From positions 1 through 64,000 of the forward strand of contig VBGP01000031.1 of assembly GCA_005880795.1 (NCBI GenBank): 64,000 bases of DNA, written 5' to 3'. The first letter of the stretch is position 1. The number at the start of each line of letters is the position of its first letter. Of this stretch, positions 47,770 through 56,806 are shown piece by piece. Origin of the DNA: Chloroflexota bacterium (GTDB taxonomy: Bacteria; Chloroflexota; Dormibacteria; Dormibacterales; Dormibacteraceae). Under the pieces are notes generated by a model. The model was not told where the DNA came from. It made no database searches and saw only the letters and a list, made by a program, of their open reading frames with translations. The position numbers and the translations under genes are program-made.

Positions 47770-49460
47770 GCGAAACCCCCCACCCCGACCCTCCCCGGCG
47801 AGCGGGGAGGGGGAGGACGGTTCGGGCGCCTAGGGGGACTCGAATTACCTGCCTCGGCTGGCCTCAGGAGGCCGCGATGCGGATGTTGATGAACAACCTC
47901 GACCCCGACGTCGCGGAGCGCCCTGAGGACCTTGTCGTCTACGGGGGCACCGGCCGCGCCGCCCGTTCGTGGGAGGCGTTCGACGCCATCGTCCGCGAGC
48001 TGCGCCGGCTCAAAAAGGACGAGACCTTGGTGGTCCAGTCGGGCAAGCCGGTCGGAGTCTTCCAGACCCACGAATGGGCGCCGCGCGTCCTGATCTCCAA
48101 CTCGATGCTGGTCCCTGAGTGGGCGACGTGGGACGAGTTCCGCCGCCTCGAAGCGCTCGGCCTGACGATGTACGGCCAGATGACCGCGGGCTCGTGGATC
48201 TACATCGGAACGCAGGGCATCCTGCAGGGGACATACGAAACGTTCGCCGCCGTCGCACGCAAGCGATTCGGAGGGTCGCTTGCGGGGACGATCACGCTGA
48301 CCGCCGGCCTCGGGGGGATGGGTGGGGCGCAGCCGCTGGCGGTGACGTTGAACGGTGGCGTTGCCATCTGCGTCGAGGTCGATCCCGACCGCATCGCGCG
48401 CCGACTCGAGCATCGCTACCTCGACGTGAGCGCGGATGGTCTCGATCATGCGCTGCAGCTCGCGCGAGAAGCGAAAGATTCAAAGCGTGCGCTGTCCATC
48501 GGCGTGCTCGGTAACGCCGCCGAGATTTTCCCTGAGTTGCTCCAACGCAGCATTGAGTTCGATGTCGTGACCGACCAGACACCCGCCCACGACCCGCTCA
48601 GCTACGTGCCCGCCGGACTCTCCCCGGAAGATGCGGCCGAACTGCGGCTCGATGAGCCCGGCGCGTACGTCAGACGCGCGCGCGAGAGCATGGCGCTGCA
48701 GGTCGATGCGATGGTCGGGTTTCTCGACCGCGGCGCGGAGGTCTTTGACTACGGCAACAGCCTGCGCGCCGAGGCGCGGCTAGGGGGCAGTACGCGCGCG
48801 TTCGACTACCCGGGCTTCGTCCCCGCCTACATCCGGCCGCTGTTCTGCGAAGGCAAGGGGCCGTTTCGCTGGGTCGCGCTGTCGGGCGATCCGGCCGACA
48901 TCGCCGCGACGGACCGCGCGATGCTCGAGGAGTTCTCCGAGGACGCAGCGCTTGTCCGCTGGATCAAGGCGGCCGGCGAACACGTGCGGTTTCAGGGACT
49001 GCCGGCCCGGATCTGCTGGCTCGGCTACGGCGAGCGCGCGCGCGCAGGGCGCCGGTTCAATCAGTTGGTGCGCACGGGCGTGGTCCAGGCGCCGATCGTG
49101 ATCGGGCGTGATCACCTGGACGCAGGATCGGTGGCCTCGCCCTACCGCGAAACCGAGTCGATGCGCGACGGCTCCGACGCCATCGCCGACTGGCCGATCC
49201 TCAACGCGCTGCTGAACACGTCGAGCGGTGCGACCTGGGTCAGCGTGCACCACGGCGGCGGCGTCGGCATCGGGCGCTCCATCCACGCCGGCATGGTCGT
49301 GGTCGCGGACGGTACTGACGAGGCGGCGAAAAAGCTCGAGCGCGTGCTGACCAATGACCCTGGCAGCGGTGTGATGCGCCACGCCGACGCCGGCTACGAG
49401 CGCGCGATCGAGGTGGCTCACGAGCTCGGCGTTCGCATCCCAATGCTGGGTGACCAGTAG
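47766..49460 (+). CDS. hutU: urocanate hydratase
   Basis: 564 residues; ATG 47766 overlaps the hutH stop. From residue ~18 it follows the family: [96 protein letters not shown] (NAD-binding), and [36 protein letters not shown]. Adds water to urocanate to give imidazolonepropionate with tightly bound NAD+. The extra Pro/Arg-rich N-terminus coincides with a hairpin repeat. Confidence 0.95.
   Translation: MSETPHPDPPRRAGRGRTVRAPRGTRITCLGWPQEAAMRMLMNNLDPDVAERPEDLVVYGGTGRAARSWEAFDAIVRELRRLKKDETLVVQSGKPVGVFQTHEWAPRVLISNSMLVPEWATWDEFRRLEALGLTMYGQMTAGSWIYIGTQGILQGTYETFAAVARKRFGGSLAGTITLTAGLGGMGGAQPLAVTLNGGVAICVEVDPDRIARRLEHRYLDVSADGLDHALQLAREAKDSKRALSIGVLGNAAEIFPELLQRSIEFDVVTDQTPAHDPLSYVPAGLSPEDAAELRLDEPGAYVRRARESMALQVDAMVGFLDRGAEVFDYGNSLRAEARLGGSTRAFDYPGFVPAYIRPLFCEGKGPFRWVALSGDPADIAATDRAMLEEFSEDAALVRWIKAAGEHVRFQGLPARICWLGYGERARAGRRFNQLVRTGVVQAPIVIGRDHLDAGSVASPYRETESMRDGSDAIADWPILNALLNTSSGATWVSVHHGGGVGIGRSIHAGMVVVADGTDEAAKKLERVLTNDPGSGVMRHADAGYERAIEVAHELGVRIPMLGDQ
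47789..47811. repeat. REP-like hairpin inside the N-terminal coding region of hutU
   Basis: CCCTCCCCG (47789-47797) pairs with 47803-47811 through 9 bp with a 5-nt loop. It lies in the first ~15 codons of hutU, where the encoded residues ([12 protein letters not shown]) have no counterpart in other urocanases. Confidence 0.5.
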
Positions 49461-49531
49461 CGGCGCGCCCGCGCGCATCTTGGGGCTCGGGACGCCGATA
49501 CGTGCGTCAGGGGGCCCGGCGCTTCGTCGTC

Positions 49532-49607
49532 GCGCATTCACGAATGCGCTCCTCCTAGCGCCACCCCTTCCTTCGTCGCGGCGCCCCGACCAGCGACCTT
49601 CGGTCGC
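49532..49607. promoter_or_regulatory. two palindromes in the hutU-hutF gap
   Basis: GCGCATTC-AC-GAATGCGC (49532-49549) is a perfect 8-bp inverted repeat with a 2-nt centre, operator-like; GCGACC-TTC-GGTCGC (49593-49607) is a perfect 6-bp hairpin with a UUC loop. They lie in the 192-nt gap before hutF, the only gap in the hut operon. Could be an operator plus an attenuator or mRNA-processing site. Confidence 0.4.
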
Positions 49608-49652
49608 CTGCCCCAAGCTATCGCGCGTGGGGCCGCTACAGGTCACCCCTAG

Positions 49653-50879
49653 GTGAACGGCACAGGTCGCTGGCACGCCGAGCAGGCGTGGGTCGGCCAC
49701 GCCGCAGAAAACGTGCTGATCGAGGTCGAGGGTGGTCGTATCAAGCGCGTCACCGAAGGAGTGCCTGCCTCTCAGGACGCCGTCGCTCTGAAGGGCTGGA
49801 CGATCCCGGGCTTGGCCAACGTGCACAGCCACGCCTTCCAGCGCCTGCTTCGCGGCGAGGTCGAGTCGGGCGCGGGCGATTTCTGGGAATGGCGCAATCG
49901 CATGTACCGCTTCACGGAATGGGACGCCGCCGACTACTTCAACCACGCCCGCCTGGTTTTCAGGGAGATGCTAGAGGCAGGCATCACCGCGGTCGGCGAA
50001 TTCCACTACCTCCACGCCCGGGGCAACGAGCTTGGTGTCGCGCTCATCGACGCCGCCCGGGAGGAGGGGATTCGGATCACTCTGATCGATGCCTGTTACC
50101 TCCGTGGTGGCCTTGACGGCAGGCCGCTCGAAGCCGAGCAGATTTCGTTTTCCGACGGCGACGCGGACAGCTGGGCGCGCCGCATGGACGAGCTGAACGA
50201 AGCCGATGGAGTGCGGATCGGCGCCGCGATCCACAGCGTGCGCGCGGTCGATCCCGAATCAATGCGCATCGTCGCCACGTGGGCGCGCGAACACAAGGCG
50301 CCGCTGCACATTCACCTCGCGGAACAGCCGGCCGAGGTCGAGGAATGTCTGCGGGTGGAGGGCTGCACGCCTGCCGAGCTGCTCGAGCGCGAAGGAATCC
50401 TCGGGCCCGACCTGACCGCCGTGCATGCGATCCATCTGACCCCGCACGACATCTCTTTGCTCGGAGACAACGAGGTCTCGGTCTGCGCCTGCACCACCAC
50501 CGAGCGCGACCTGGGAGATCGCGTCGGGCCCATGACGGCGCTGGCGGATGCCGGCTGCGCCTTGACCGTGGGCAGCGACTCCAACGCGGTGATTGACATG
50601 ATCGAGGAGGTGCGCGGGCTCGAGCTCGACCAGCGACGCGCCACGGGTCGCCGCGTACTACACGAACCCGAAGAGCTCTTCATTGCCGCGACCTTCAACG
50701 GCATGCGCGCTCTGGGTTGGGATGCGGGAGAGCTGAGGGCGGGGATGCTGGCGGATTTCATCACGCTCGATCGATCGCCACAGTGGCGCAAGTTGACCCC
50801 GGCCTATCTGATCTACGGCTTCTCGGGCAACGATGTCATCAATGTCGTCGTAGGTGGCGAAACGGTCGTGGGGAAATGA
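49653..50879 (+). CDS. hutF: formimidoylglutamate deiminase
   Basis: 408 residues, GTG start. Amidohydrolase metal site: PGLANVHSHAFQRLLRGEVE, HIHLAEQPAEVEECL, TAVHAIHLTPHD and TVGSDSNAVIDMIEEVRGLELDQR. The RLLRGE and LDQRRATGRRVL signatures separate HutF from guanine deaminase. Converts N-formimidoyl-glutamate to N-formyl-glutamate and ammonia, the five-step hut route; HutG (deformylase) is not in the window. Stop overlaps hutI (ATGA). Confidence 0.93.
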   Translation: MNGTGRWHAEQAWVGHAAENVLIEVEGGRIKRVTEGVPASQDAVALKGWTIPGLANVHSHAFQRLLRGEVESGAGDFWEWRNRMYRFTEWDAADYFNHARLVFREMLEAGITAVGEFHYLHARGNELGVALIDAAREEGIRITLIDACYLRGGLDGRPLEAEQISFSDGDADSWARRMDELNEADGVRIGAAIHSVRAVDPESMRIVATWAREHKAPLHIHLAEQPAEVEECLRVEGCTPAELLEREGILGPDLTAVHAIHLTPHDISLLGDNEVSVCACTTTERDLGDRVGPMTALADAGCALTVGSDSNAVIDMIEEVRGLELDQRRATGRRVLHEPEELFIAATFNGMRALGWDAGELRAGMLADFITLDRSPQWRKLTPAYLIYGFSGNDVINVVVGGETVVGK

Positions 50880-52069
50880 AGCGCCTGCGCAACATCGGCC
50901 GCCTCTTCACCGGAACCGCTATTGGGGTGATCGAAGACGCGGCCGTCATCTTCGACGCCAACGAGATCGCCTGGTGCGGCAAGCACGGCGACGAACCACG
51001 CGAGCTTCTCGAATCAGTCACCGATGAGCACGACTGCGCCGGAGGGCTCGTCACCGCAGGTTTGATCGACGCCCACACGCACCCGGTGTATGCGGGCGAT
51101 CGGATGGCTGAGGTCGCGATGCGTTCGGCCGGCGCGGCCTATGCCGAGGTCGCGAAAGCCGGCGGCGGCATTCGATCGACAGTTGAAGCGACACGCCTGG
51201 AAAGCATCGGCGCCCTCGAAGAGGCCACGGCGCGCAGGCTCTGGTCATGGCTTGAAGGTGGCACGACGACAGTCGAGGCGAAGACCGGATACCACCTGGA
51301 GCGTGAGGGCGAGCTCGAAAGCACGAGGCTCCTGGCTCGCCTCGGCAAGCGTGACGACCTGCCGCGCATCGAGGTCACATTCCTGGCTGCGCACGCGCTG
51401 CCGCCCGACAGAGGCGCGCGGATGGGCTCCTACAGCAAGCAGGTCGCCGAATGGTGCGCGGATGCCTACACTGCGGGCGCTCGCTTCTGCGACGTGTTCT
51501 GCGACCAGGGATATTTCAGCGTGGCGCAGTCGCGCGCCATCCTCAAGGCGGGACTCGAGGCCAAGCTCATCCCCCGGATCCACGCCGACGAGCTCGATCG
51601 AACCGGTGGTTCACGATTGGCCGCCGAGCTGCACGCCGTGTCGGCGGATCACCTCCTCCGCGCAAATCGCAGCGATGCCTTCGCCTTGGCGCGCTCGGGT
51701 GTGGTGGCGACGCTCGCTCCGGGCACCGCGCTGTCGATCGGGAAGCTGCCGCCGGTCAAAGAGCTCATCGAGGCCGGCACGGTGATCGCCCTCGGCACCG
51801 ACCACAATCCTGGAACGAGCGGCCTCACCAGCATGAGCGTGGTCGTCGCGCTCGCGGTTGCCGTGTTCAAGATGTCTGTCGAGCGAGCCGTGCTCGCGGC
51901 CACCCTCGGGGGCGCGTACTCACTCTCCCGTTCGGACCGAGGTGTGGTTGCACCGCACAAGCTGGCCGACCTCGTGCTCTGGGAAGCCGAGCACGAAGGG
52001 GCTTTTGCCTGGGCTTACGGGCTCAAACCGGCGATCGTCTGGCTGAGGGGCGCGCAAGTATTTGCTTGA
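50876..52069 (+). CDS. hutI: imidazolonepropionase
   Basis: 397 residues from ATG 50876. Metal site GLIDAHTHPVYAGDRMAE; KTGYHLEREGELESTRLLARL; FLAAHALPPD; FCDVFCDQGYFSV; RIHADELDRTGGSRLAAELHAVSADHLL; ALGTDHNPGTSGLTSMSVVVALAV. Opens the imidazolone ring to formimidoyl-glutamate, the substrate of HutF. Last gene of the hut operon. Confidence 0.95.
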   Translation: MKRLRNIGRLFTGTAIGVIEDAAVIFDANEIAWCGKHGDEPRELLESVTDEHDCAGGLVTAGLIDAHTHPVYAGDRMAEVAMRSAGAAYAEVAKAGGGIRSTVEATRLESIGALEEATARRLWSWLEGGTTTVEAKTGYHLEREGELESTRLLARLGKRDDLPRIEVTFLAAHALPPDRGARMGSYSKQVAEWCADAYTAGARFCDVFCDQGYFSVAQSRAILKAGLEAKLIPRIHADELDRTGGSRLAAELHAVSADHLLRANRSDAFALARSGVVATLAPGTALSIGKLPPVKELIEAGTVIALGTDHNPGTSGLTSMSVVVALAVAVFKMSVERAVLAATLGGAYSLSRSDRGVVAPHKLADLVLWEAEHEGAFAWAYGLKPAIVWLRGAQVFA

Positions 52070-52175
52070 TTAAAGGTTGCTAAATGCGTGCAATCAGCCT
52101 ATAAGTTGCACCTGAACGGCCGCCGCTCAGTAAAAGTCGAATCAACCAGCGGTCGAAAATGGAGGAAGGCAAGTA

Positions 52176-52568
52176 GTGGCAAAGTGGAATCCCCTGGCGC
52201 TCAAGCTTCTCATGTGGGTCATGGGACTGTTGCTGGTCGTCGGCTCGGCGGCGAGCTTCGTCGGCGTTGCAGTGTTCCCCTTCGACAGCAGCGCGGGCGT
52301 ATCGGCGCCGGTGGCTGGAATCGCGTTCGGCGCGGGGATCATGATTGCGGGCTTTGACCCGATCGGCAACATCAGCTGGGTCCGCGCGCTCGTCCTATAC
52401 GCGATCCTCGAGATCGTCTACCAGATCTTCACGCAGGTGACGGTCGGGCGGTTCGACATCATTGCGTTCGTCATCGGCATCCTGGTTGCCGTGCTCGTAC
52501 TCGTGCTCTACCCCAACAAGCCGGCTCTCTGGATGCAGGGCGGGACCACGTCTGGAGCGCGCGCGTAA
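52176..52568 (+). CDS. small four-helix membrane protein of unknown function
   Basis: 130 residues from GTG 52176 (GGAGGAAGG upstream). Four hydrophobic segments: LLMWVMGLLLVVGSAASFVGVAVF, GIAFGAGIMIAGF, LVLYAILEIVYQIFTQV, IIAFVIGILVAVLVLVLY. No recognisable motif. Followed directly by a good terminator. Confidence 0.7.
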   Translation: MAKWNPLALKLLMWVMGLLLVVGSAASFVGVAVFPFDSSAGVSAPVAGIAFGAGIMIAGFDPIGNISWVRALVLYAILEIVYQIFTQVTVGRFDIIAFVIGILVAVLVLVLYPNKPALWMQGGTTSGARA

Positions 52569-52590
52569 GCAAGCGACTGTTCAATCCTTA

Positions 52591-52620
52591 AGGGGCGGCT
52601 CTGCCGCCCCTTCCTTTTTT
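52591..52620 (+). terminator. intrinsic terminator
   Basis: GGGGCGGC (52592-52599) pairs with GCCGCCCC (52603-52610) around TCT, followed by TTCCTTTTTT. Ends transcription of the membrane-protein gene; it lies against the 3' end of the convergent RDD gene. Confidence 0.9.
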
Positions 52621-53353
52621 AGTCTGCGATGACTTCGGTGCCCGCGATCTCGTCGTGGATCGGACGCCGGGCGATCCACGACAGCGGCAGCAGGGCCAGG
52701 CGGAGGACCGATTGAGTTGGGGTGAGGCGTGAGCCGTCCACCGAGATCACCCGCTGCCCCGTGACCAATCCACCGAACGTTCGCCCTCCGGCGCTCCAGC
52801 ACGCGACGTGATAGACGATCGCGATGACCAGTGTCCAGCGCAGCCGGCGCTGCCCCGCAAAGCCGGCCAGGGTGAAGCAGAGGGCCGCGTCGACCGCCCC
52901 CGACCGTCTGCGGTCCTCGGCGGACGCGACCGTCCCGGGCGCAGGCTCCCGGCCGTGAAGGCGGAGCAAGAAGAGTCGGGTGAAAAGCTGGTGGACATGC
53001 AGGTGCGTCAGGACGTAGAGCGGGCGTGGAAGCGCGGGGCGGTAGTCGCTGAGCGAGGCCTCGACGTGGTCGGGGGTCGCCCCCAGACGCCAGTGGCCCC
53101 CTGGGGCGCCCGCCAGCAGCCCGCCCTCGATGGGCCAGTCCACCGCGCTGCGCGTCAGCGTCGGCCGCCCGAAGCGCAGCAGCACGAGCGGCCCTGCCCG
53201 GAGGGTGTCGCCTCGGAGCTGAAGGAGGCCGAGGCTGAGGCGGCGGATCGACTCCGCATATGAGTCTCGCAGGCTGGCGCCGCTGAGCTGTGCTGAGACC
53301 GCGACGGAGGTTTTGATCGAGACGCGTCCGCCATCCCAGGTGACCACACGCAT
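52619..53353 (-). CDS. membrane protein with C-terminal RDD-like domain
   Basis: 244 residues. First ~135 residues lack membrane segments and are not recognised (a lipid- or cargo-binding type beta region, SIKTSVAVSAQLSG...). The C-terminal ~110 residues have RDD features: RRSGAVDAALCFTLAGF, TLVIAIVYHVACWSAGGRTFGGLVTGQRVISVDG, LRLALLPLSWI. RDD proteins are membrane proteins, sometimes cation transporters. Convergent with the gene to its left and divergent from the SRPBCC gene. Confidence 0.7.
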   Translation of the reverse strand: MRVVTWDGGRVSIKTSVAVSAQLSGASLRDSYAESIRRLSLGLLQLRGDTLRAGPLVLLRFGRPTLTRSAVDWPIEGGLLAGAPGGHWRLGATPDHVEASLSDYRPALPRPLYVLTHLHVHQLFTRLFLLRLHGREPAPGTVASAEDRRRSGAVDAALCFTLAGFAGQRRLRWTLVIAIVYHVACWSAGGRTFGGLVTGQRVISVDGSRLTPTQSVLRLALLPLSWIARRPIHDEIAGTEVIAD

Positions 53354-53358
53354 ATCTT
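53353..53358 (+). promoter_or_regulatory. leaderless -10 box (TATCTT) of the SRPBCC gene
   Basis: TATCTT, 6 nt, ATG 53365. It overlaps the first base of the divergent RDD coding region. Confidence 0.55.
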
Positions 53359-53364
53359 GCTTTG

Positions 53365-53808
53365 ATGGCGCGATTGGAATTCTCGGCGGGGGTCACGGCA
53401 AAGACCACGCTGGAGCGGGCCTTCGACTACTTTGCCGACTACCGCCATGTCGCTGACGTGCTCGAGGGCGTCAGCCGCTGGGAACCCAGCGGGAGCAAGA
53501 GCAGGGGCGCCGGTGCGCGGTTCACGGTGGAGATGGCCGTGCTTGGGTTGCCGCTAAAAAACGTGCTGCGCCTCGACCGCTGGCGCCGTCCCGATGAGAT
53601 CGGGTGGGTCTCGGAATCCGGGTTGATCAAGCAGGAGGGAGGTTTCCGCTTCAAGCAGGTCGCGGGCGGCGTCCGGATCGATCTGCACATCGCCTATGAG
53701 CCGCCCGCCTCGGTGATTGGAGCCGCAGTCGCGCGCAGGCTGGATGGGATGGTGCGCCAGCGCCTGGAGAGCGCGCTGGAGCGGATCCGTGAAACGCTGG
53801 AGACCTAA
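53365..53808 (+). CDS. SRPBCC (START/Bet v1-like) family protein
   Basis: 147 residues. Pattern of polyketide-cyclase/coenzyme Q-binding-like SRPBCC proteins: ARLEFSAGVTAKTTLERAFDYFADYRHVADVLEGVSRWEPSG...RFTVEMAVLGLPLKNVLRLDRW, with a long C-terminal helix VARRLDGMVRQRLESALERIRETLE closing the cavity. Binds a hydrophobic ligand; function unknown. ATG 53365 preferred over a TTG 3 nt upstream because of the -10 spacing. Confidence 0.83.
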   Translation: MARLEFSAGVTAKTTLERAFDYFADYRHVADVLEGVSRWEPSGSKSRGAGARFTVEMAVLGLPLKNVLRLDRWRRPDEIGWVSESGLIKQEGGFRFKQVAGGVRIDLHIAYEPPASVIGAAVARRLDGMVRQRLESALERIRETLET

Positions 53809-53811
53809 AGT
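53806..53811 (+). promoter_or_regulatory. leaderless -10 box (TAAAGT)
   Basis: TAAAGT, 7 nt, ATG 53819. Its TAA is the stop codon of the upstream gene. Confidence 0.5.
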
Positions 53812-53818
53812 TGCTCCT

Positions 53819-54703
53819 ATGCGACTGACCCGCGAGGCGAGCGCGATCCTGGGGCGGACCACGATCGGAATGCTCGCACTGCGCGCGGGCCGCACTCCAC
53901 TCGTCAACCCGGCGGTGTTCAGCTTTGCAGGCGGATCGATCTGGATGACCACGTCGCGTTTTGCCGCGAAGACGGTTATCGCCAAGCGCGATCCGAGGGC
54001 AGCTTTTCTCGTCGACGGCGGGTCGGAAGCCGTGCTGCTGCGTGGCGCGCTCGAGGTCTTCGACCCCCTCAACCTTTCGAGCCAGATGCGCGCCATGCTC
54101 GAGGGCCCCAGCTACTTCTTTGGGATGGCCGGTTACGCCCTCCGCAACGCTCCGTTCGTCGCGGGTTACGCGCTGGACCTGACGAAGCTGCCGCGCGAGT
54201 GGATGCCGTACAACCGCGTGGTGCTGCGCATGAAGTTGAGCGATGCGGACCTCGTCGAAGGCGCACCGTTTCCCCCCGCGCAAGCCGCGCGTGTACCCGC
54301 TGTTCCGGCGGACGTCAGCCGCCGTCTCGCGGGCGTGTCGCGCGGGTACGCCTGCTGGATCGAGGGTGGCATGCCTCTCGTCCGGCCCGCGTTTTGGGAG
54401 GTCGAACACGGCCAGGTCAGCGTTGCTCCGACCAGCGGGCGGCCGCGCCACGGCTCCCCGGGCGCGCTGGTGGTCGAGTTGCACCATCGCTTCCGTCCCT
54501 CGCTGATGGTCGGCGCCTGCGTGCGCGGGACCTTCGCGTCCGCATCGGACGGCGAGGCGATCGCCGAGCGCTACGGGATTGGAATCTCGGAGGTGCCCCC
54601 GGTCATCGACCTCAAGCCTGAGCGCGTGACTTCCTGGCGAGGTTTTGCGATCACGACTTCGGTGCCGCGATCGGCACGCCAGCTGCACGCTGCCGAAGGC
54701 TGA
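53819..54703 (+). CDS. flavin/F420-type split-barrel oxidoreductase-like protein
   Basis: 294 residues. The N-terminal ~110 residues resemble the pyridoxamine-5'-phosphate-oxidase-like split barrel: ILGRTTIGMLALRAGRTPLVNPAVFSFAGGSIWMTTSRFAAKTVIAKRDPRAAFLVDGG..AVLLRGALEVFD. The rest may be a second divergent barrel. A cofactor (FMN, F420 or haem) is likely but not provable from sequence. Overlaps fdhD by one base. Confidence 0.65.
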   Translation: MRLTREASAILGRTTIGMLALRAGRTPLVNPAVFSFAGGSIWMTTSRFAAKTVIAKRDPRAAFLVDGGSEAVLLRGALEVFDPLNLSSQMRAMLEGPSYFFGMAGYALRNAPFVAGYALDLTKLPREWMPYNRVVLRMKLSDADLVEGAPFPPAQAARVPAVPADVSRRLAGVSRGYACWIEGGMPLVRPAFWEVEHGQVSVAPTSGRPRHGSPGALVVELHHRFRPSLMVGACVRGTFASASDGEAIAERYGIGISEVPPVIDLKPERVTSWRGFAITTSVPRSARQLHAAEG

Positions 54704-55539
54704 TGCCGCGCCCTTCCGCGCCGCAGATTCGGATCCACAAGTGGAACGCGGGCGATTGGAGCGATGCGCCAGACAGCGTGGTCACCGAGGAGCCGTTGCA
54801 GCTTCTGCTTGACGGCGGGCCGCTTTCAGTAGTGATGCGCACGCCCGGCCAGGACATCGAGCTCGCGTTGGGCCTGATGTTTGCGGAGGGCATCGTGCGT
54901 TCCCTGGACGACGTCCGACAGCTTCGGATCAGCGCTGAATCGGATGAAAAGGACAGTGCGATCGAGGTCGACGCTTCGATCGTCGAATCGAACCAGGTCG
55001 ACATTCATCTCGCGGGCGTGCCGCGGCGAAGGCCTGAGCGATCGATGCTGGCCAGCTCCGCCTGCGGCGTGTGCGGCGCCGTGTTGATCGAGGACCTGCG
55101 GCGCGACCTTTCCGTCCTGCCGGCGGGACCATCGGTTCGCGCGGCGCTGCTGCCCGGGCTGGTTGAGCGACTGCGCTCGAGCCAGGGGGTCTTCGACCGC
55201 ACCGGTGGCCTGCACGGGGCCGGACTGTTCGACCCAGCTGGCGTTCCGATCTGCATGCGAGAGGACGTCGGCAGGCACAACGCGGTCGACAAGGTGGTTG
55301 GACGGATGCTCCTCGATGGCCGGCTGCCGGCCCGCGATTCGATCCTGGTGGTGAGTGGTAGGGCTGGGTACGAGATCGTCCAGAAGTCGATCACGGCCGG
55401 CATCCCGGTGGTCGCCGCCGTGGGCGCTCCCTCTAGCCTCGCGGTCGCCCTTTCGCGGGAGTTCAACCAGACGCTGGTGGGCTTTCTTCGCGGCGAACGC
55501 TTCAACGTGTACGCCGCACCCGAGCGGCTGGCGCGTTGA
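54703..55539 (+). CDS. fdhD: formate dehydrogenase sulfurtransferase FdhD
   Basis: 278 residues. VTEEPLQLLLDGGPLSVVMRTPGQDIELALGLMFAEGI, the sulfur-carrying SSACGVCG loop (Cys-x-x-Cys), FDRTGGLHGAGLFD and the EDVGRHNAVDKVVGRMLLDGRLP signature. FdhD transfers sulfur from a cysteine desulfurase to the Mo/W-bisPGD cofactor of formate dehydrogenases. No fdh genes are in the window; its presence predicts one elsewhere in the genome. Such dehydrogenases are often selenoproteins, which fits the two Sec candidates here. Confidence 0.94.
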   Translation: MPRPSAPQIRIHKWNAGDWSDAPDSVVTEEPLQLLLDGGPLSVVMRTPGQDIELALGLMFAEGIVRSLDDVRQLRISAESDEKDSAIEVDASIVESNQVDIHLAGVPRRRPERSMLASSACGVCGAVLIEDLRRDLSVLPAGPSVRAALLPGLVERLRSSQGVFDRTGGLHGAGLFDPAGVPICMREDVGRHNAVDKVVGRMLLDGRLPARDSILVVSGRAGYEIVQKSITAGIPVVAAVGAPSSLAVALSREFNQTLVGFLRGERFNVYAAPERLAR

Positions 55540-56096
55540 TCGCGTCGGCCAAAAGCCGGTCTTTACGTCGCGTCGCTCTGGTCGCGGCATACATGTTGGG
55601 CGCGGAATGGGCGCGCGCCCTGGTCGTCCAGCAACCGGGCCTCGCACCGGCTGCTCTGTTGCTCGGCGGCGCCGCGCTCGCGGCCGTCGCCGTCGGCTGG
55701 CGGGCCGAGCAGCTGGGTCTCGGCACATCGAGGTTCGGGCTGCGAATTCTCGGTGGCCTGGCGCTGGGCGCGGTGCTGCTGCTGCCCGCCGCCGCGCGAT
55801 CCGGCGCCGCGCCCCTGCTGCCCGCCGGGCTTGCGTTCGCCGCGATCGCGGTCTCGATCGGCGAAGAGATCGCGTTCCGCGGCGTGCTCTACGCAGCGCT
55901 CGAAGCGGTCGGCGGTGCGCCTCTGGCGATCCTGGGCAGCACCATTTTGTGGACACTGGCCCACGTCCTGTCGCATCCGCCTGCATTTCTCGGCGCGGTT
56001 GCCGCGGCGGGGCTCCTGCTTGCGCTGTGGCGCTGGGCGTGCAAGGACCTGGTCGGACCGATCCTGGGCCACGTCATCGCAGATCTCGCCTTGTGA
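55536..56096 (+). CDS. CPBP family intramembrane metalloprotease (CAAX-like)
   Basis: 186 residues, TTG start overlapping fdhD. Six or so membrane segments with the abortive-infection/CAAX motifs: SIGEEIAFRGVLYAAL (EExxxR), TLAHVLSHPPAFLGA (His), ILGHVIADLAL (HxxxD/N). Membrane protease of unknown substrate. Confidence 0.85.
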   Translation: MIASAKSRSLRRVALVAAYMLGAEWARALVVQQPGLAPAALLLGGAALAAVAVGWRAEQLGLGTSRFGLRILGGLALGAVLLLPAAARSGAAPLLPAGLAFAAIAVSIGEEIAFRGVLYAALEAVGGAPLAILGSTILWTLAHVLSHPPAFLGAVAAAGLLLALWRWACKDLVGPILGHVIADLAL

Positions 56097-56806
56097 GGCG
56101 GGCCGCACTGCTGGGGGTCGCGGCGATCACCTACCTGCTTGCCGCCTGGATGGTTGCGCCGGGGTTTTACGACGGCTTTGGGCCGCAGCAGCCGTACAAC
56201 TGGACGTGCCCGCCACCGCAAGCCGGCGCCAACATCAAGCCGAGCTCAGGCCACCTGGACGTCAACGTGATCAACGGCCAGAGCGAACCGAGCTCCGCAT
56301 ACACCCAGGATGGCCAGGTCGTCATCGGCTTTCTACCGGGAGCGTTCGATTCGACCGGCAAGACCATGATCTCGGTTGACATCACGCCGCTGCCGACGTG
56401 TCCGCAGCCGAAAGGCCTTAGGTTGGTCACCAACGTCTACCAGATCACTGCGACTGCGCCGCTGATGCTTCCGTCCAGCATGTCGATGCTCTACTCGAAC
56501 CTCGAGCCGCAGCCGGATGATGTATATCGGGCGGACGACCCGGATGGACCATGGCGCTCGATCGGCCACGCGTCGTCCGCTCCACCATTCGTCATCATCA
56601 CGTCGACGACGAAACTCGGCTACTTCGCAGCGGGCTACAAGAATTCGTCCCCGGCCTCCGGCGCGGTGGTCGTCGGCGGTGGTCAGCTGCTGCCGATCAT
56701 CGTTGCGGTGCTGATCGTGGTCGTGGTGCTTGCCGGATTGCCCATGGCGGTCCTCCGGCGGCGCCGTGCGTCAGGCGGCGTGGAGGAAGAGACGGAGGAC
56801 GCCTAG
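56093..56806 (+). CDS. membrane-anchored extracytoplasmic protein of unknown function
   Basis: 237 residues from GTG 56093 (GTGA overlap with the previous gene). N-terminal hydrophobic segment LLGVAAITYLLAAWMVAPGF, a ~160-residue extracytoplasmic beta-type region with two cysteines (WTCPPPQ and PTCPQPKGL), and a C-terminal membrane helix LLPIIVAVLIVVVVLAGLPMAVL followed by a basic RRRR stop and acidic tail. Two-anchor topology. No family recognised. Confidence 0.72.
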   Translation: MRRAALLGVAAITYLLAAWMVAPGFYDGFGPQQPYNWTCPPPQAGANIKPSSGHLDVNVINGQSEPSSAYTQDGQVVIGFLPGAFDSTGKTMISVDITPLPTCPQPKGLRLVTNVYQITATAPLMLPSSMSMLYSNLEPQPDDVYRADDPDGPWRSIGHASSAPPFVIITSTTKLGYFAAGYKNSSPASGAVVVGGGQLLPIIVAVLIVVVVLAGLPMAVLRRRRASGGVEEETEDA

